This document shows, piece after piece, positions 48,240 through 59,505 of a stretch of 64,000 bases of DNA. Each line of letters begins with the position of its first letter. Position 1 is the first letter of the stretch. This stretch comes from Serinus canaria. Lineage: Eukaryota; Chordata; Aves; Passeriformes; Fringillidae. The translations under genes and the position numbers were made by a program. The stretch spans positions 701,001-765,000 of the forward strand of contig NC_066327.1 in assembly GCF_022539315.1 (NCBI RefSeq). Direction: 5' to 3'. The notes under the pieces were generated by a model. It was not told the DNA's origin and made no database searches. It saw only the letters and a program-made list of their open reading frames with translations.

Positions 48240-48740
48240 TTTTTATTAGCAGAGGATCCCAATGTCAGCACTTGCTGAGCTATCCCAAGTGATATCAGTG
48301 ACAAATCTGGCTTCCAGACACATTTATCACATCTGCCACTTCCAAATAAAAGGGGCTCATTGCATCAATGAAATGGCATCAGAGGAAACTTAGGGCTGAG
48401 GCAATATGTTAAACATTAGCCACAATGCTCACAGGCCTAGGAAGGCCTGATAAGCCATGATTAAACTTAATTATGGATTATTTTATATTACCTACCTCCA
48501 AGCACTGTGGAAAATTGCTTCCTTTTAACTGCCTTGGTGGCTCTCTCTGACCGTGCACATTCTGGGGGGATTTTCTCATGATTGATGTATTTGTTTACCG
48601 AGCTCGCTGCTCAAACACGGCGGATCCTCCCTTTAATCAGAGGTGTGAATACCTTCATAGTTGTCAGAGCCCACATTAACCTCTTGATTAAAAGACATCC
48701 TCACACTTACCATTAAAGAAATACATGAAACAAATTAAAT
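48240..48740. promoter_or_regulatory. Candidate conserved non-coding element
   Basis: A long AT-leaning, non-repetitive stretch. It has CCATGATTAAACTTAATTAT, CATGATTGATGTATTTG (PBX/MEIS-like TGATTGAT) and CATTAACCTCTTGATTAAAA, plus a small CpG-bearing core near 48600 (CGAGCTCGCTGC, CACGGCGG). No open frame crosses it. One of the strongest enhancer-like blocks by texture. Confidence 0.35.
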
Positions 48741-51079
48741 TTGTATTCTCATTATAAACCCCACAAAGGGAAAATAATAATTTGGTGTTCATCTACTTGG
48801 CTTGTTGGTATTTCATCAAGTTGTACCTTACAAGAGAAATGGGTTTTTTCCTATTCTTCCCCTTTTACCAATGAGAGGGAAGGGTTTTGGTGGGCTGGGT
48901 TCTATTTTTGCCTTTGCCTAAGGGCAAAAAGCTCCATCATTTTTCACTCAACTTCCTTTGCTTGCTTGTCTACACTGGCTATTACTCTTGTTGGCTACAG
49001 CAATATTACCAATAAAATAAACATGTCAAAATTCAGAAGCACAAACAAGTTCGTCTGTGACACAAATTTTGCCTGGCAAATAATTCTCCTTGTTTCTGTA
49101 ACGGCTTCAATTTCTTGTGGATTCAAAGCAAATTCATCTTAAATTTGATGCCTCCGTCTTATTTTTCTTTCCCAATCTCATTAGAGTAAAAATAGCAAGG
49201 ATATCCATATGATTAAAGGCTTCATGTGCAAGAAAGCAATCTGGTCATAGTGCTCCTTAGCTTTATGTACTTCTTTCTATTTGACAACATTAATTTGCCA
49301 TCTGTCAGCTCAGTTACAGAGTTTACTTGCTGCTTGCTTGGCATTCACCTCCCCCTTTTTCGTTGTCAGCTGTTTTTAATAGTTTGGCCTCCTTAAGTGG
49401 GCCATTTATGCAGATTTGAAACAGGAGAAATCCTAAAAACTGACCATATGGGAACCCACTTTGTACTCCCCAGGCTGGCATAGCCATGCACAGACCTCCT
49501 CCCCCTTCTAGGCACCCCCCAGCACCTCAAAAAACCAATTTTTCCATACCTCCACAGCACCTTCCATCTGGGGGACTCTGGATCATCTCACCACAGACAC
49601 AAATAGATGAATTTTGCTCTCTTGGGCAAGTCAGCTGAATTGTTCAGGATTTCCTGGGAGCTGCATTCAGCCCCAAGTACGCAACTAGATGAAAGGTAAA
49701 ATTGGAACACTTTTCCTTTTCTTGGAAAAGCCCTGTTTTTTGGGACAGGAGGCTTTTGGAACAGAGCATCTGGACCAAGGGACTGACATGGGAGGTGAGG
49801 TTGGCTATCAGACTGATAGGATTCCATCAGCATGGGCATTTTTTTCCAGATCACAAATATTTAAACCTCCAAAACCCATATATGAAGTTGAGTTACTCTT
49901 CTGAGAAGAGATACATCAGCTTATATATCTGAAATCCCACCCATTTATTTGAATGTACAGGAAAAAAAAAAAAGTCTTTTTTTTTTCCACATCATTTTTC
50001 TGCCAGTTGAAGAGATTCAGGATCCTCATGGGCACTGAAGTGAAAAGCCAACATGAAGACTGATGATTGCCTCATTCTAAAGGAAGAGCAGGGCTGTGCA
50101 CTGGCCAGGGCTCCATGGCTCATTCGTGACAGGGAGTGTAAGCACTGTAAGTGCTGCCCATTGCCCTCAGGGTGGCCCAAGCTCCTGCTTCTCTACCTGA
50201 CTTGGGAGAGGGGAACTGCACTTGGAAGGGTTTTCATGCTCAGGAGCAGTGAAATCACCTGCAAGGAAGTAAATGGAATGTTTTGTGTAAGCATGAGAAT
50301 TCCTTAGTTTGCTTTGCTTATGTCCCATTCCAGGAAAAAGTGACATTATCAGGGCTCCTGACTGGTTTGCAGTGGGGGTTTGCTGGCTTCTTTCCTGGTT
50401 GCCTTTCCAGAAATTAATTTTTAAGTGATTAGAGAAAAAGGTAAAAGCTCAAAACCTTTTCAACTGAAAAGTCAGTAGAAGCTGTAGAACTGTATCTCAG
50501 GTCTGCAGAATTTAAACAGAAAGGACCAGGGTTTGTCTTCACACCCATGCAGGGAGGACACAAGGGGTGGGAGATGTTGCTCTGGGGGGAGCCTCACCTG
50601 CTTTGAGTCTTTTTGCTGAGATCAGCCCAGCAATCCAGAACAAGGGCTGGACAAGGTCAGCAAGGTCCAGCTCAGAGGGCACCTGGAGCTCAGCTGAGAG
50701 TGTTTTTGCTGGTTTGGAACCAAACTCTGTGCAGAAAAAGAGTCACTGTTGGGGCAGATCCTGTCAAGGAATCCTGAGGAGAGCTGCAGGTGATGGGGAC
50801 AGAAAGGTGACCCTACCTGGGCCAGCCTGGTCAGTGGGACAGTCGCCATCAGAAATTCAGGCACAGAAGCTGACAACACTTTCCATCAGGACTGCTTTTT
50901 CCAGCAAAGGGAAGATGGAACGGTTTCCCAGCTCTGATGGCCTGAGCCCACCTTGAGCAGCCATGAGAGGATCACCCCAGAAAGGGAAATCTGACCGAGC
51001 CAGAGCCAGAGCAACACGTCCAGCCCCGCTGCCCCAGTGGGAGCCCAGCCAGATGTGTGCCTGCCTCTGGGGCTGGAGC
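48741..51079. other. Unique sequence; no gene seen
   Basis: The frames at 48741-49142 and 50567-50956 are unrecognised. A short A-run/T-run hairpin lies at 49962-49986. Confidence 0.5.
49962..49986. repeat. A12-GTC-T10 foldback
   Basis: Twelve A residues, a 3-base GTC spacer and ten T residues form a simple snap-back. Confidence 0.85.
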
Positions 51080-51175
51080 AGCCCTGTAATTTATAACAGT
51101 CTCCAGGCTGCTCTCATTTACGTGGGGGCCATTGCTCAGCTCGTTCAGACAGAGTTCAAAGGCTGTCCCGAGCAG
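51080..51175. promoter_or_regulatory. Candidate conserved stretch
   Basis: CCCTGTAATTTATAACAGTC, CTCTCATTTACGTGGGGGCC and CAGTTCGT-like text (CAGCTCGTTCAGACAGAG) form an unusual non-repetitive block inside GC-rich DNA. It is open on both strands, so a short exon is not excluded, but no product is recognised. Confidence 0.22.
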
Positions 51176-53278
51176 CTCTGCAGGTGGGATGGCCACCGAC
51201 AGGGCCCAGGCCAGCACCTGGCACCATCCGCTCGCCACTCCCCGACTGACCCCTGACTGTCTCGCACAAAGAGATCTGGTGGGCAGCTGGTGGCTCTAAC
51301 AGGCTACCAAAGGTCCATCCCACCTCCTCCAGGAACCTAGCAAACTCTCCTTTGCATCACCTCTCTGTAATGTGCAGATTGATGCAGGGTGCAAAAATGC
51401 AGCCCACAAAGATACCCCACCAGGGTGTGATGGTGACAAAACTCATCCCATACTGCCTGCCAAAAACACCACTTAAGCTTGATACAAAAGCAGCTTTTTA
51501 TATTTCTGAAATGTAATCCCTGCTCCAAACATCTCCAGTATAAGCACACGTTGGGTTCAGGTATCCAAATATTTAAGAGTGTCTTTTGGGGCACTGTTGG
51601 CCAAACCCTGCCTTGTGTAGCCAACGTGCTGCTACAGATGACAGAAGTTATAATGGTAAAACAAATCCATCAATGTTTTGACCCAAACAGAAATGCTGGG
51701 GGGAAAAGAACATCAGCATGGTGTTGATGTTGGCAAAATGGGGCTGAAATGTTCAGTTTAAGGAAGCTGAGCCACTTTTATTTGTAATAAGACCTGACAA
51801 CTTTCAGGACATGCTGTCTTTACAGAGACTGGATTCATTCTAGAAGCTCACTCACTTGCACAGGGGTTTAGTGAACCAACCAGACCTCCTCCTTCTCCTC
51901 TCTGGGAAGACTCATTAGCTGCAGGGAACTCAGTGTGAATGGGAGCTGTGGTGAGGTATGGGAAATTACACCAGCACCTCTAAAATAAATCACCAACCTA
52001 CTGTTGATATGACTGCAAACCTGGAATGGATCCTCATTTCGGGCTGGGAAAGGGTCTCCAGCAACACTCTATAAAGTACAAAGGAAAAAGAAAGGAAATT
52101 GACCTTAAAAGCAACATTTTAATAATACAGGGGTGGTGACTAAATCCTCAGAGAGTAAAGGAGCTCCATCACACAGAATGGACTCACTGCTTGGGAAGGG
52201 GCTCCTGGCATCTGCTTGGAGCTTTGCTGGGGACAGGAATTCGCTGGCTGAGGGGCTGCTGCTGTCCCTTGTGCCTAGAGGAGATGCTGCAAGGGTGCAT
52301 AAACTGGCACTGACTGTCCAAGCGCTCTGATCCCTTAAACATCCATGGTCCAGTAAACGATATCTGCAGTGTTCCACACTTGCACATCCTCTGTAACACC
52401 ACAGGTGCCTCTGCTCCCCTCTCTGCAGCTGTGACCACCACCAAGGACAGCACAGGATGCCTTCCAGTTCCTCTCCCCACTTGGGCAAAAGCCACACCTC
52501 CAAGACTCACCTTGTTTTAACTACAGGGACAAAAGAACTGCACTTACACATATTTTGGTCATGCTCTGCTACTTCAACCTACTAAAAGGGAAATGAAAAC
52601 CCTCAAAGTAAAAGAGTTTTACAGACCTTCCTGTCCTGAGCTTGTGCTGCTCTCCTGGGTCACCTGCGCAGCAAGGTCCTGGCTGAGCCTGCAGGAGAGA
52701 CACAGCAAAGACATGGCACTGCTGCCATGCTCTGCTTCTCCCTGCCTGACTTCACTCCCCTCGTTTTCCTCTCAGCTTCCCTCTCCTTAAACACTTTGAA
52801 GCTTCTTTTGCATCATGGTTGGTTTTCAGATGTGCCATAAAAATGCACGTGCTGGGAATGCTGGGGTTAAGACATGGGAATGCAAGCATTGTGGAAATAA
52901 CTTGGCTTTTGTTTTTCTTTTCCTTCCCCTTTTTTCCTTTCTTTAAACCAACTTTTCCATTTCTTCAGTATGTTGGCACTTAGAGCTTGCTTGGCCTGTT
53001 AAGAGAAACAGGGACTGAAGGGGGTCAGAGAAATTATCTGTTTAGGGAAATGAGCAGAGGCTGTTGCAAACTCTCAGCCAGGATTCCAGCAGGTAATTCC
53101 ATGTGCAAGGACCTGCACATCCAAGCATTCAGCTGTTGGGAACTCAGTGGCTGTGACTCGTGACCCAGCTGTCACTGCCTTCATGCCCTGTGTCCTTGGG
53201 GAAAGATGCCTTGGGGACATTTTTGGGGAAAGATGTCAGATACTGGTGAGTGCAGCTATCCATGGACATGGAGTCATG
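51176..53278. other. Unique sequence; no gene seen
   Basis: Overlapping opposite-strand frames at 52105-52510 are unrecognised. A T/C-rich tract lies at 52904-52946. TTGGGGAAAGATG occurs twice at 53196-53235 as a small local duplication. Confidence 0.5.
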
Positions 53279-53695
53279 GACACACAGAATGGTTTGGGTT
53301 GGAAGGGATCCTAAAGCTCATCCCATTCCACCCCTGCCACGGCAGGGACACCTCCCACTATCCCAGGTTGCTCCAAGCCCCATCCAGCCTGACCTTGGGC
53401 ACTGCCAGGGATCCAGGGGCAGCCACAGCTTCTCTGGGCACCCTGTGCCAGGGCCTGCCCACCCTCACAGGAGAGAATTTCTTCCAATGTCCCATCTAAT
53501 CCTGCCCTCTGACACTTAAAGGCATTCCCTGTGTCCTGTCCCTCCATCCCTTGTCCCAAATCCATCTCCACCTCTCCTGGAGCCCCTTTAGACACTGGAA
53601 GGGGCTCTGAGGTCTCCCCAGAGTCTTCCCTTCAGGATGAGCAGCCCCAACTCTCCCACCCTGGCTCCAGAGCAGAGGGCTCCAGTTGTTCTTCA
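53279..53695 (-). mobile_element. CR1 LINE fragment, well-preserved 3' end
   Basis: ACACAGAATGGTTTGGGTTG followed by GAAGGGATCC is close to the canonical CR1 3' end. The diagnostic blocks GGGACACCTCCCACTATCCC, CCAGGGATCCAGGGGCAGCC, CCCTTTAGACACTGGAAGGG and GAGGTCTCCCCAGAGTCTTC follow in order. It points to the minus strand and is 5'-truncated near 53695. The frames at 53206-53797 are shadows. Confidence 0.93.
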
Positions 53696-56600
53696 GTTTC
53701 TCACTCTTCATCAATGACTTGGGGACATCCTAATGCTGTTCCTGCAGTGCTTTGGACACTGATGGCTGTTCCAAAACTCTTCTCAAAAGCAGAATAACAC
53801 CAGGGCAATTTCAGCTCCTATTCTCTGGGCTGTTGCAAAGTGCCTGGGGAAGTGCTGTTGTAGGCAGATCATAATTAATAATTAGCATTATTTATAGTGG
53901 GGCCTGCAGAACAGAATTGAAAGTGTCATCAGATTTTACATCCAAAATGTTGTCTCAGTTAGTCCTTTCTAATTCCCAGGCATTGCTGTGGGAAGATACA
54001 ATTGCACATGTGAATACTTTCCCATGCCTCCTTCTCCATGTGCCTGTTTCCATGCGTAAAGCATCTGGGAATGCTCGTAGGGCCTCGTTGGAAATACAGT
54101 GTGTGTGTGTAAATTGTTGCTTGTCTACATCTGTGTCTCTAATTGCATGTGAAAATCACTACTTTAGTTGCATCAATGAAATACAACTTTTTGAAAATAC
54201 AGCTTGCATGTGTTTCTCATTCATTTTAGTGAGGCACAAGATGATCCAGTTGAAAAACAGTAGCTAAGACCAGATGTTCTTCTGCTCCTACAGCGTGAGA
54301 GAAGCAGCTCAGCTTTAAGAAACTCAAAGCTGCTCAGCTTATGATACTTGCAGTATCATGGGAGAGAAAGATCATCTCCTCCAGTGGCCTCCCTTCCCGA
54401 GGACCCACTGCTAAGGGAAAATGGCAGGAGTTCACCTTTGCTGCCAGGAATTTAGAACCAAGCACCAAAGCTTCTTCAAGTGCTGATGAGCAATGGCTGG
54501 ACATGTGTTCTGGTCATTTAGTGAGTTTGGAAGCAACCAGGGGACACTCCTGGGGACACTGCTGGCCAGTTTAGACTGGACATATGGCAAAGGTGTAATA
54601 AAATATATGATTGGAAGGGTAACTTAAATAGCTTTGCCAAAATGTCATTTTAAAACTATGTGCCTAATTTCTAAACAATTGAGTTTTAAAGATTTAGTAA
54701 CTCCTTGAATTTTTCCACAGCTCTGCAGCTACTTGGGTCATATTTCCAAATTCAATGTACCTCTTACTCCTCCACTTAAAACATTCACTTTTCATTTAGA
54801 TTTGCAGGAAAAACAAAATCTGGATTACTTTCAAATTATTGGCCAAGCTCAAAGAGACATCCCAGCCCTTTATGGGGTGCAGATAAAAGAGCTCAGAATC
54901 CCTGCTCTGCCAGGAAAAATGTTCACTTTCTGTGAAATGCATTAAGAAATCAAATGAAGCGCTTATTAAACTTTTAGATGCAAGAATCTGAGAATTGGAC
55001 AATGATGCATGTCTATGTCAGATGCTTGAGATGTGATGGAGCCTGTCATAAACTGCTGCTGGATGCATAATGAAGCTCCCTGTTCCCTCCCCCAGCTGCA
55101 GAGTATTGAAGTAGGAGCTGGGGCTGAAAGCACTCTTTGTGAGGATCAGCTCCAAACCCTTCTCTTTATTTACCAGCTTGCTGAGACTGACAAAGTATTT
55201 GGTATCTTGAAGCCTCCAGCCTGAGAGCCTGGCTTGTAGCCACAGCTGTTAGTGATTGTACCTGCTTTGGCATTTATTTTTCAGTGCCCTGACCTGCACA
55301 TGTCTTCCTGTCCTGTTGACAAAGGACCTCAAGTAAAATAATTTGCTCCACACTCTCTTCCCTTCTACCTCTTTTGAAACCCTCCAATAAACCCATTCTG
55401 GGTGCTCTCCTCCAGAACATGTGAACCTAATCCTTCTCTTTTCAAAGCAGCATTGGATATTCCATGGCTATTCTGAGGGAATAATTATCCTTCTGACGAG
55501 AGGTGCAGGCAGAGGTGCTCCCTGCCCACTGCAGGTGTTGGAAGTGCAGCAGCACCTGAGGAAGCAAGGACTGTTAAAGAGCTCTCCTTCTGCCCATCAG
55601 GTCTGAGGTCACCTTCACAGACAATGCCAGGCTGTACAGGGAAGTCAGGTCACATCTGCTTATCAACCCCATGGACTTCACTGGTGCTGCTGCTAAATCC
55701 ACGAGCAGCTAGGGCTTGCAGAGCCCACCCAGTTCCAGCAGCTCTAGAACTCTTTTCACTTCTCACTGCTAAACTTACTGCATTTGATCTATGATGGGAA
55801 GCAGGACAGGATCTGTTTATAACTGCAAATATGTGAATGGAGCTGCTGCAAGTAAGGGTGGGTGTGACCCCAGGTTTATACCTGAAGATGCAGCAGAAAT
55901 CTGCCAAATTCCCTGTGAGCTCAGTGAGAAAAGCAGTTTCTACTTTTGCCTTGTTTAGACAAATACAAAATGTGCACAGCTAAATGATAGTAAAAATAAA
56001 TATATATTTGTTTTGCTTCCTAAATTATCATATTAAATAATGATTAAAAATTTGTGTTCATATGGTTTGTCCTCAAAGTAAGATGCATGGATACCAGACT
56101 GAGAGACCACTTACCTTGGAATATGGAGCTTAAGATACTGCCTGCTTTATTCTTCCTTTCTCCTGTCAAGGCCATATCCAGCTTAGTGATCAATTCTTTT
56201 CTAATTACAATTTAAACAGAGGATTTGAAATATTTGGAAACCTTACCTGCACATTTGGGCATATATTTTTGCTCCTGTATTGACTTTTACCTCACAAACC
56301 AGCAGTGAGACTTTGAAGGAGTAAGATATTAACATTTTTGATTGGACCAGCAGTGATCTCAAACCCTAAAACATCCGAGATCAGGCTTCTGCATTGACAC
56401 CAAACTCCTTCAGCTGTAGGGTCACTTGGGCTCCTCTTAGCCCACTGGGCCCTGCAGGATCATTGGTGCTCCCAAGGGCTCCTTGGAGCCGACTGCTGTC
56501 CTCACCTGGAGCACTCCAGTGTTCCCATGCCTTGCTATGTATTTATTTTCCCAGCTTAATGTGGTAGTTCAGATGATCTAAAATCATCTTTAAATGTCCT

Positions 56601-59107
56601 GGGACATTTTCCATTTGCTGTGAATGACTCAGCAATCCCACAATGATGAGAAAAAATGCCTTGAAAGTCCATTTTCCCAGATGCCCACCTGGCTGACTCC
56701 ATCTCTCTGCTGCTTCCTGTGATGGAATGAAATCCTGATGATGCCACGTACCTCGAAGCACTGAATTAATTACTTTCCGAGCAATTTCCTAAGACTCAGC
56801 AGTCTTCAACCAAGTAGGCTCTGGCAGAATGGTGGTCAGAATCTCCCTCCACTCATTCAGAACATGTTATTGCTGGTGTGGGAAGCAGATCCAGCCGACC
56901 AGTACTGCCTGTTTCCAAAGAAAACACTCGCTTTACTGTATCTGGTGTTTTGAAGTGTATGAAAATAAATTATTTATTATCATGACTTTTGGGCTGAACC
57001 TGTTTATATGGGCTTGCATCTGTCTGATCTGAAGACTGAGTCACTGACTGACAGACACCCTCTTGGCTGGTCCCGTTACTTACATTATGTCCATACTGTT
57101 CCAACAGCTTAAATAAAAATAGCAAGCTTGAAACTTCTCTTCTGTTGGCATTTCTTCATAGAGACAGGGCGTTTCTTAAAGAAACACCAAATCACTCTTA
57201 AAGAGGTCAGATGTGCAGGGTGAAATGGCAGAATTAATGGTGAGACTCCCTGGCTGCAGCTTCCAGCCCAGCTTTAGCCCCCTCAGCTGCTGTGCTGGAT
57301 GCCAAGAGAATGGCTGAGGAGGTTTGGACATTCAGAACTTCCCACAAATATCTCTCAATGACAACTAAAAACCTGCTCCCATCCAAAACCTGCTCCAGTC
57401 CAAAACCTGCAGCCCTTCTGCCCCTGCCAGCCACTTCCACATCTGGCAGCTGGGGCAAACTCAGAAGCAGCAGTATTTCCACTGACATCAAGTTAATTCT
57501 TTTTCCTCCTTTTCACTTAGTACCCCCTCAGAGCAGTGAAGACTGAAGTGAGAGCTGCAGAGAAGCCCCTTGGAGAGAGAGCATGGTGGGGGTGGGACTG
57601 CAGCAGGGACTCCCATCCCTGGGGCAAGGATATCATACAGAACTAGGGAAATGCGACTCAGTAGAAATACGATTTCTTCATTCTCCCATCCAGCAAGGTG
57701 CAAATATCTCTGGACATTACAGGTCCTTACCTGGCCTGTCTTTTGAATGACTCCTTTGCAGTGTATTGAGACCACAAAGAATGGGTCACACAAATTTACA
57801 CTGCAATACCCACTGGAGTGTCTGTCTGCCAGGCACCAAGACAAAACCAAACCACGGTCATGCCTTACTACTGATGGTTTGAATCCTTCAGCATTTTTCA
57901 TTCTAAACACTCTGCTCAGGATCAGGAGCTCAGATATATCAGATGGTCTGTGGTGAACACTGTGACTGGCCTTATGGCCCACAACTCCTAATTCAGTGAG
58001 TGGAGCCACTGCCAGGCTGGATGTACAGGTGATCAGCCAGGGGTTTTCCACCTAATAGTCATGTCTGTGTATGTGAGACAAGTGTCTGATCACCATTTCT
58101 CCCTGCATTCACAAATTGTTTTTAAAGAAGAAGAAGCAATTCAGTGGAGTCTGGAATTGTGCAGCTGAGGAGAACGTGCAAAGATGCAGAGGATCACACA
58201 CCTTGGAGCCACAGGCAATATCTCAGTGAGTACAATATTCTCCACTTGCTGTGCGTATGCAAGCATGGAAGACCATGAGTAGGATGTGTGTTTGTGGTGG
58301 AGGAGGAATGCAAGCTATGCTCTGTGTGGATGGAATATGCCTGGTGCTGAAAGCTGTGGGATGGAAGAATGAATGCAGTTGTATTGGAAGAAGGAGGAAT
58401 GCTTACAGTATTTTGTGTCCTCAAATGTGGATTAGCTTGGAAAGGGATGTAAGGTGGGAAAGACATATCCTGAACACCTGTTTCTACATCTGTATGTTTT
58501 TTAACTCATTTTGGAGACAGCATGTCTTGCTCCTCACTCTCTGTCCTTGTTCTGCACTAAGGTCCTTTCCATCTCATACAAAAAGAATTCCTCTTCTCAT
58601 GGAGATCACCTGTCTTTCCAATAGGGCAGTGGTGTCCATGTGCATGTGTGAGGGCTGTGGAGACTGGCACTCATCTGCCTACGGAGGAAAGGAGAACTGG
58701 AGCAGCAGAATTCACCCACGCTGGAACCAAACCTCCTCCTCCTGCTGCTGCTGCTCTGAGTGTGCTCCATGTCCTCTGACTTCCTTGGTATTGGCTGGCT
58801 GCTTTCATGGGATCACACACAATCCAGAGTGGGTCGGGCTGAGGGACCCCAGGGCTCACCTGGTGGCACCTCCCTGCCCCAGCAGGGCCATCCCAGAGCT
58901 CAGGGCACAGCAGGCTGTGCTCACAGCTCTGCAATGTCCCCAGGCAGGGACACTCCACAGCCTCTGCACCATCTGCTCAGGGCTGGCACTGCCCAGGGCA
59001 GCAGTTCTGCCTCCTGGGCATGGGCAGCTCCTGGGCTCAGGCCCTGCCCGTGGCTCTGGGGCCATGGCTGGGCCTGGAGCAGAGCCTGGGGCTGCCCTGA
59101 CCTCTGC
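53696..59107. other. Mostly unique sequence; no gene seen
   Basis: No transposon is recognised in 5.4 kb except at the right edge. A 70-codon frame at 54733-54945 and a 187-codon minus frame at 57488-58051 were inspected and not recognised. A 17-bp tandem pair is at 57368-57410. The 340-codon frame starting at 58251 continues into the next minisatellite. Confidence 0.5.
57368..57410. repeat. 17-bp tandem repeat, 2.5 copies
   Basis: AAAACCTGCTCCCATCC, AAAACCTGCTCCAGTCC and a partial AAAACCTGC follow each other directly. Confidence 0.85.
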
Positions 59108-59267
59108 ACACAGGGACAGACAGACAGGGACACTGGGACAGACTGGGGGACACAGGGGGACACAGGGACGGACAGGGACACACAGGGACACACAGGGACA
59201 GACAGACAGGGGGACACAGGGACACTCAGGGACCCAAGGACACCCAGGGACTCCCAAGGACACCCAG
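59108..59267. repeat. GGGACACACA-type minisatellite
   Basis: About 160 bases of irregular repeats built from CAGGGACA, CACAGGGACACACAGGGACA, GACAGACAGGGGGACACAGG and CCAAGGACACCCAGGGAC. The plus strand is purine- and C-rich with almost no T. It abuts the CR1 fragment that starts at 59268. It is open in several frames on both strands, which explains the long frames at 58251-59273, 58760-59470, 58856-59599 and 58921-59541. Confidence 0.9.
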
Positions 59268-59505
59268 GGCTGAGGCCCCTCTCCCTGGGGCTCCTCTCCA
59301 GGCTGAGCAGCCCCAGCTCCCTCAGCCTTTCCTGGGCACAGAGCTGCTCCAGGCCCTTGCTCAGCTCCAGGAGCTCCTGGCCCTGCTGTGCTGAGGAGCC
59401 AGAGCTGGACACAGCACCCAGAGTTGCCCCAGGGCTGAGGTCTCTGACCTGCTGGGAATGTTCTTCCTGATGCCCCCAGGATCCCATTGGCTTTCCTTCC
59501 ACAAC
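59268..59505 (-). mobile_element. CR1 LINE internal fragment
   Basis: CTCCAGGCTGAGCAGCCCCA, GCTCCCTCAGCCTTTCCTGG, GAGCCAGAGCTGGACACAGC and GACCTGCTGGGAATGTTCTT, then AGGATCCCATTGGCTTTCC, are internal CR1 blocks lying upstream of the 3' region seen in the other copies. The 3' end and tail are missing; the minisatellite lies at that junction. Minus orientation. Confidence 0.85.

Noticed and set aside
54733..54945. 70-codon frame with a fairly protein-like composition
   Set aside because: I could not recognise it, and there are no exon boundaries that close it. Length is within chance for this composition.
58251..59273. 340-codon plus-strand open frame, the longest in the window
   Set aside because: Its second half is the GGGACACACA minisatellite read in frame and its first half gives no recognisable domain. 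Competing long frames exist on both strands of the same DNA.
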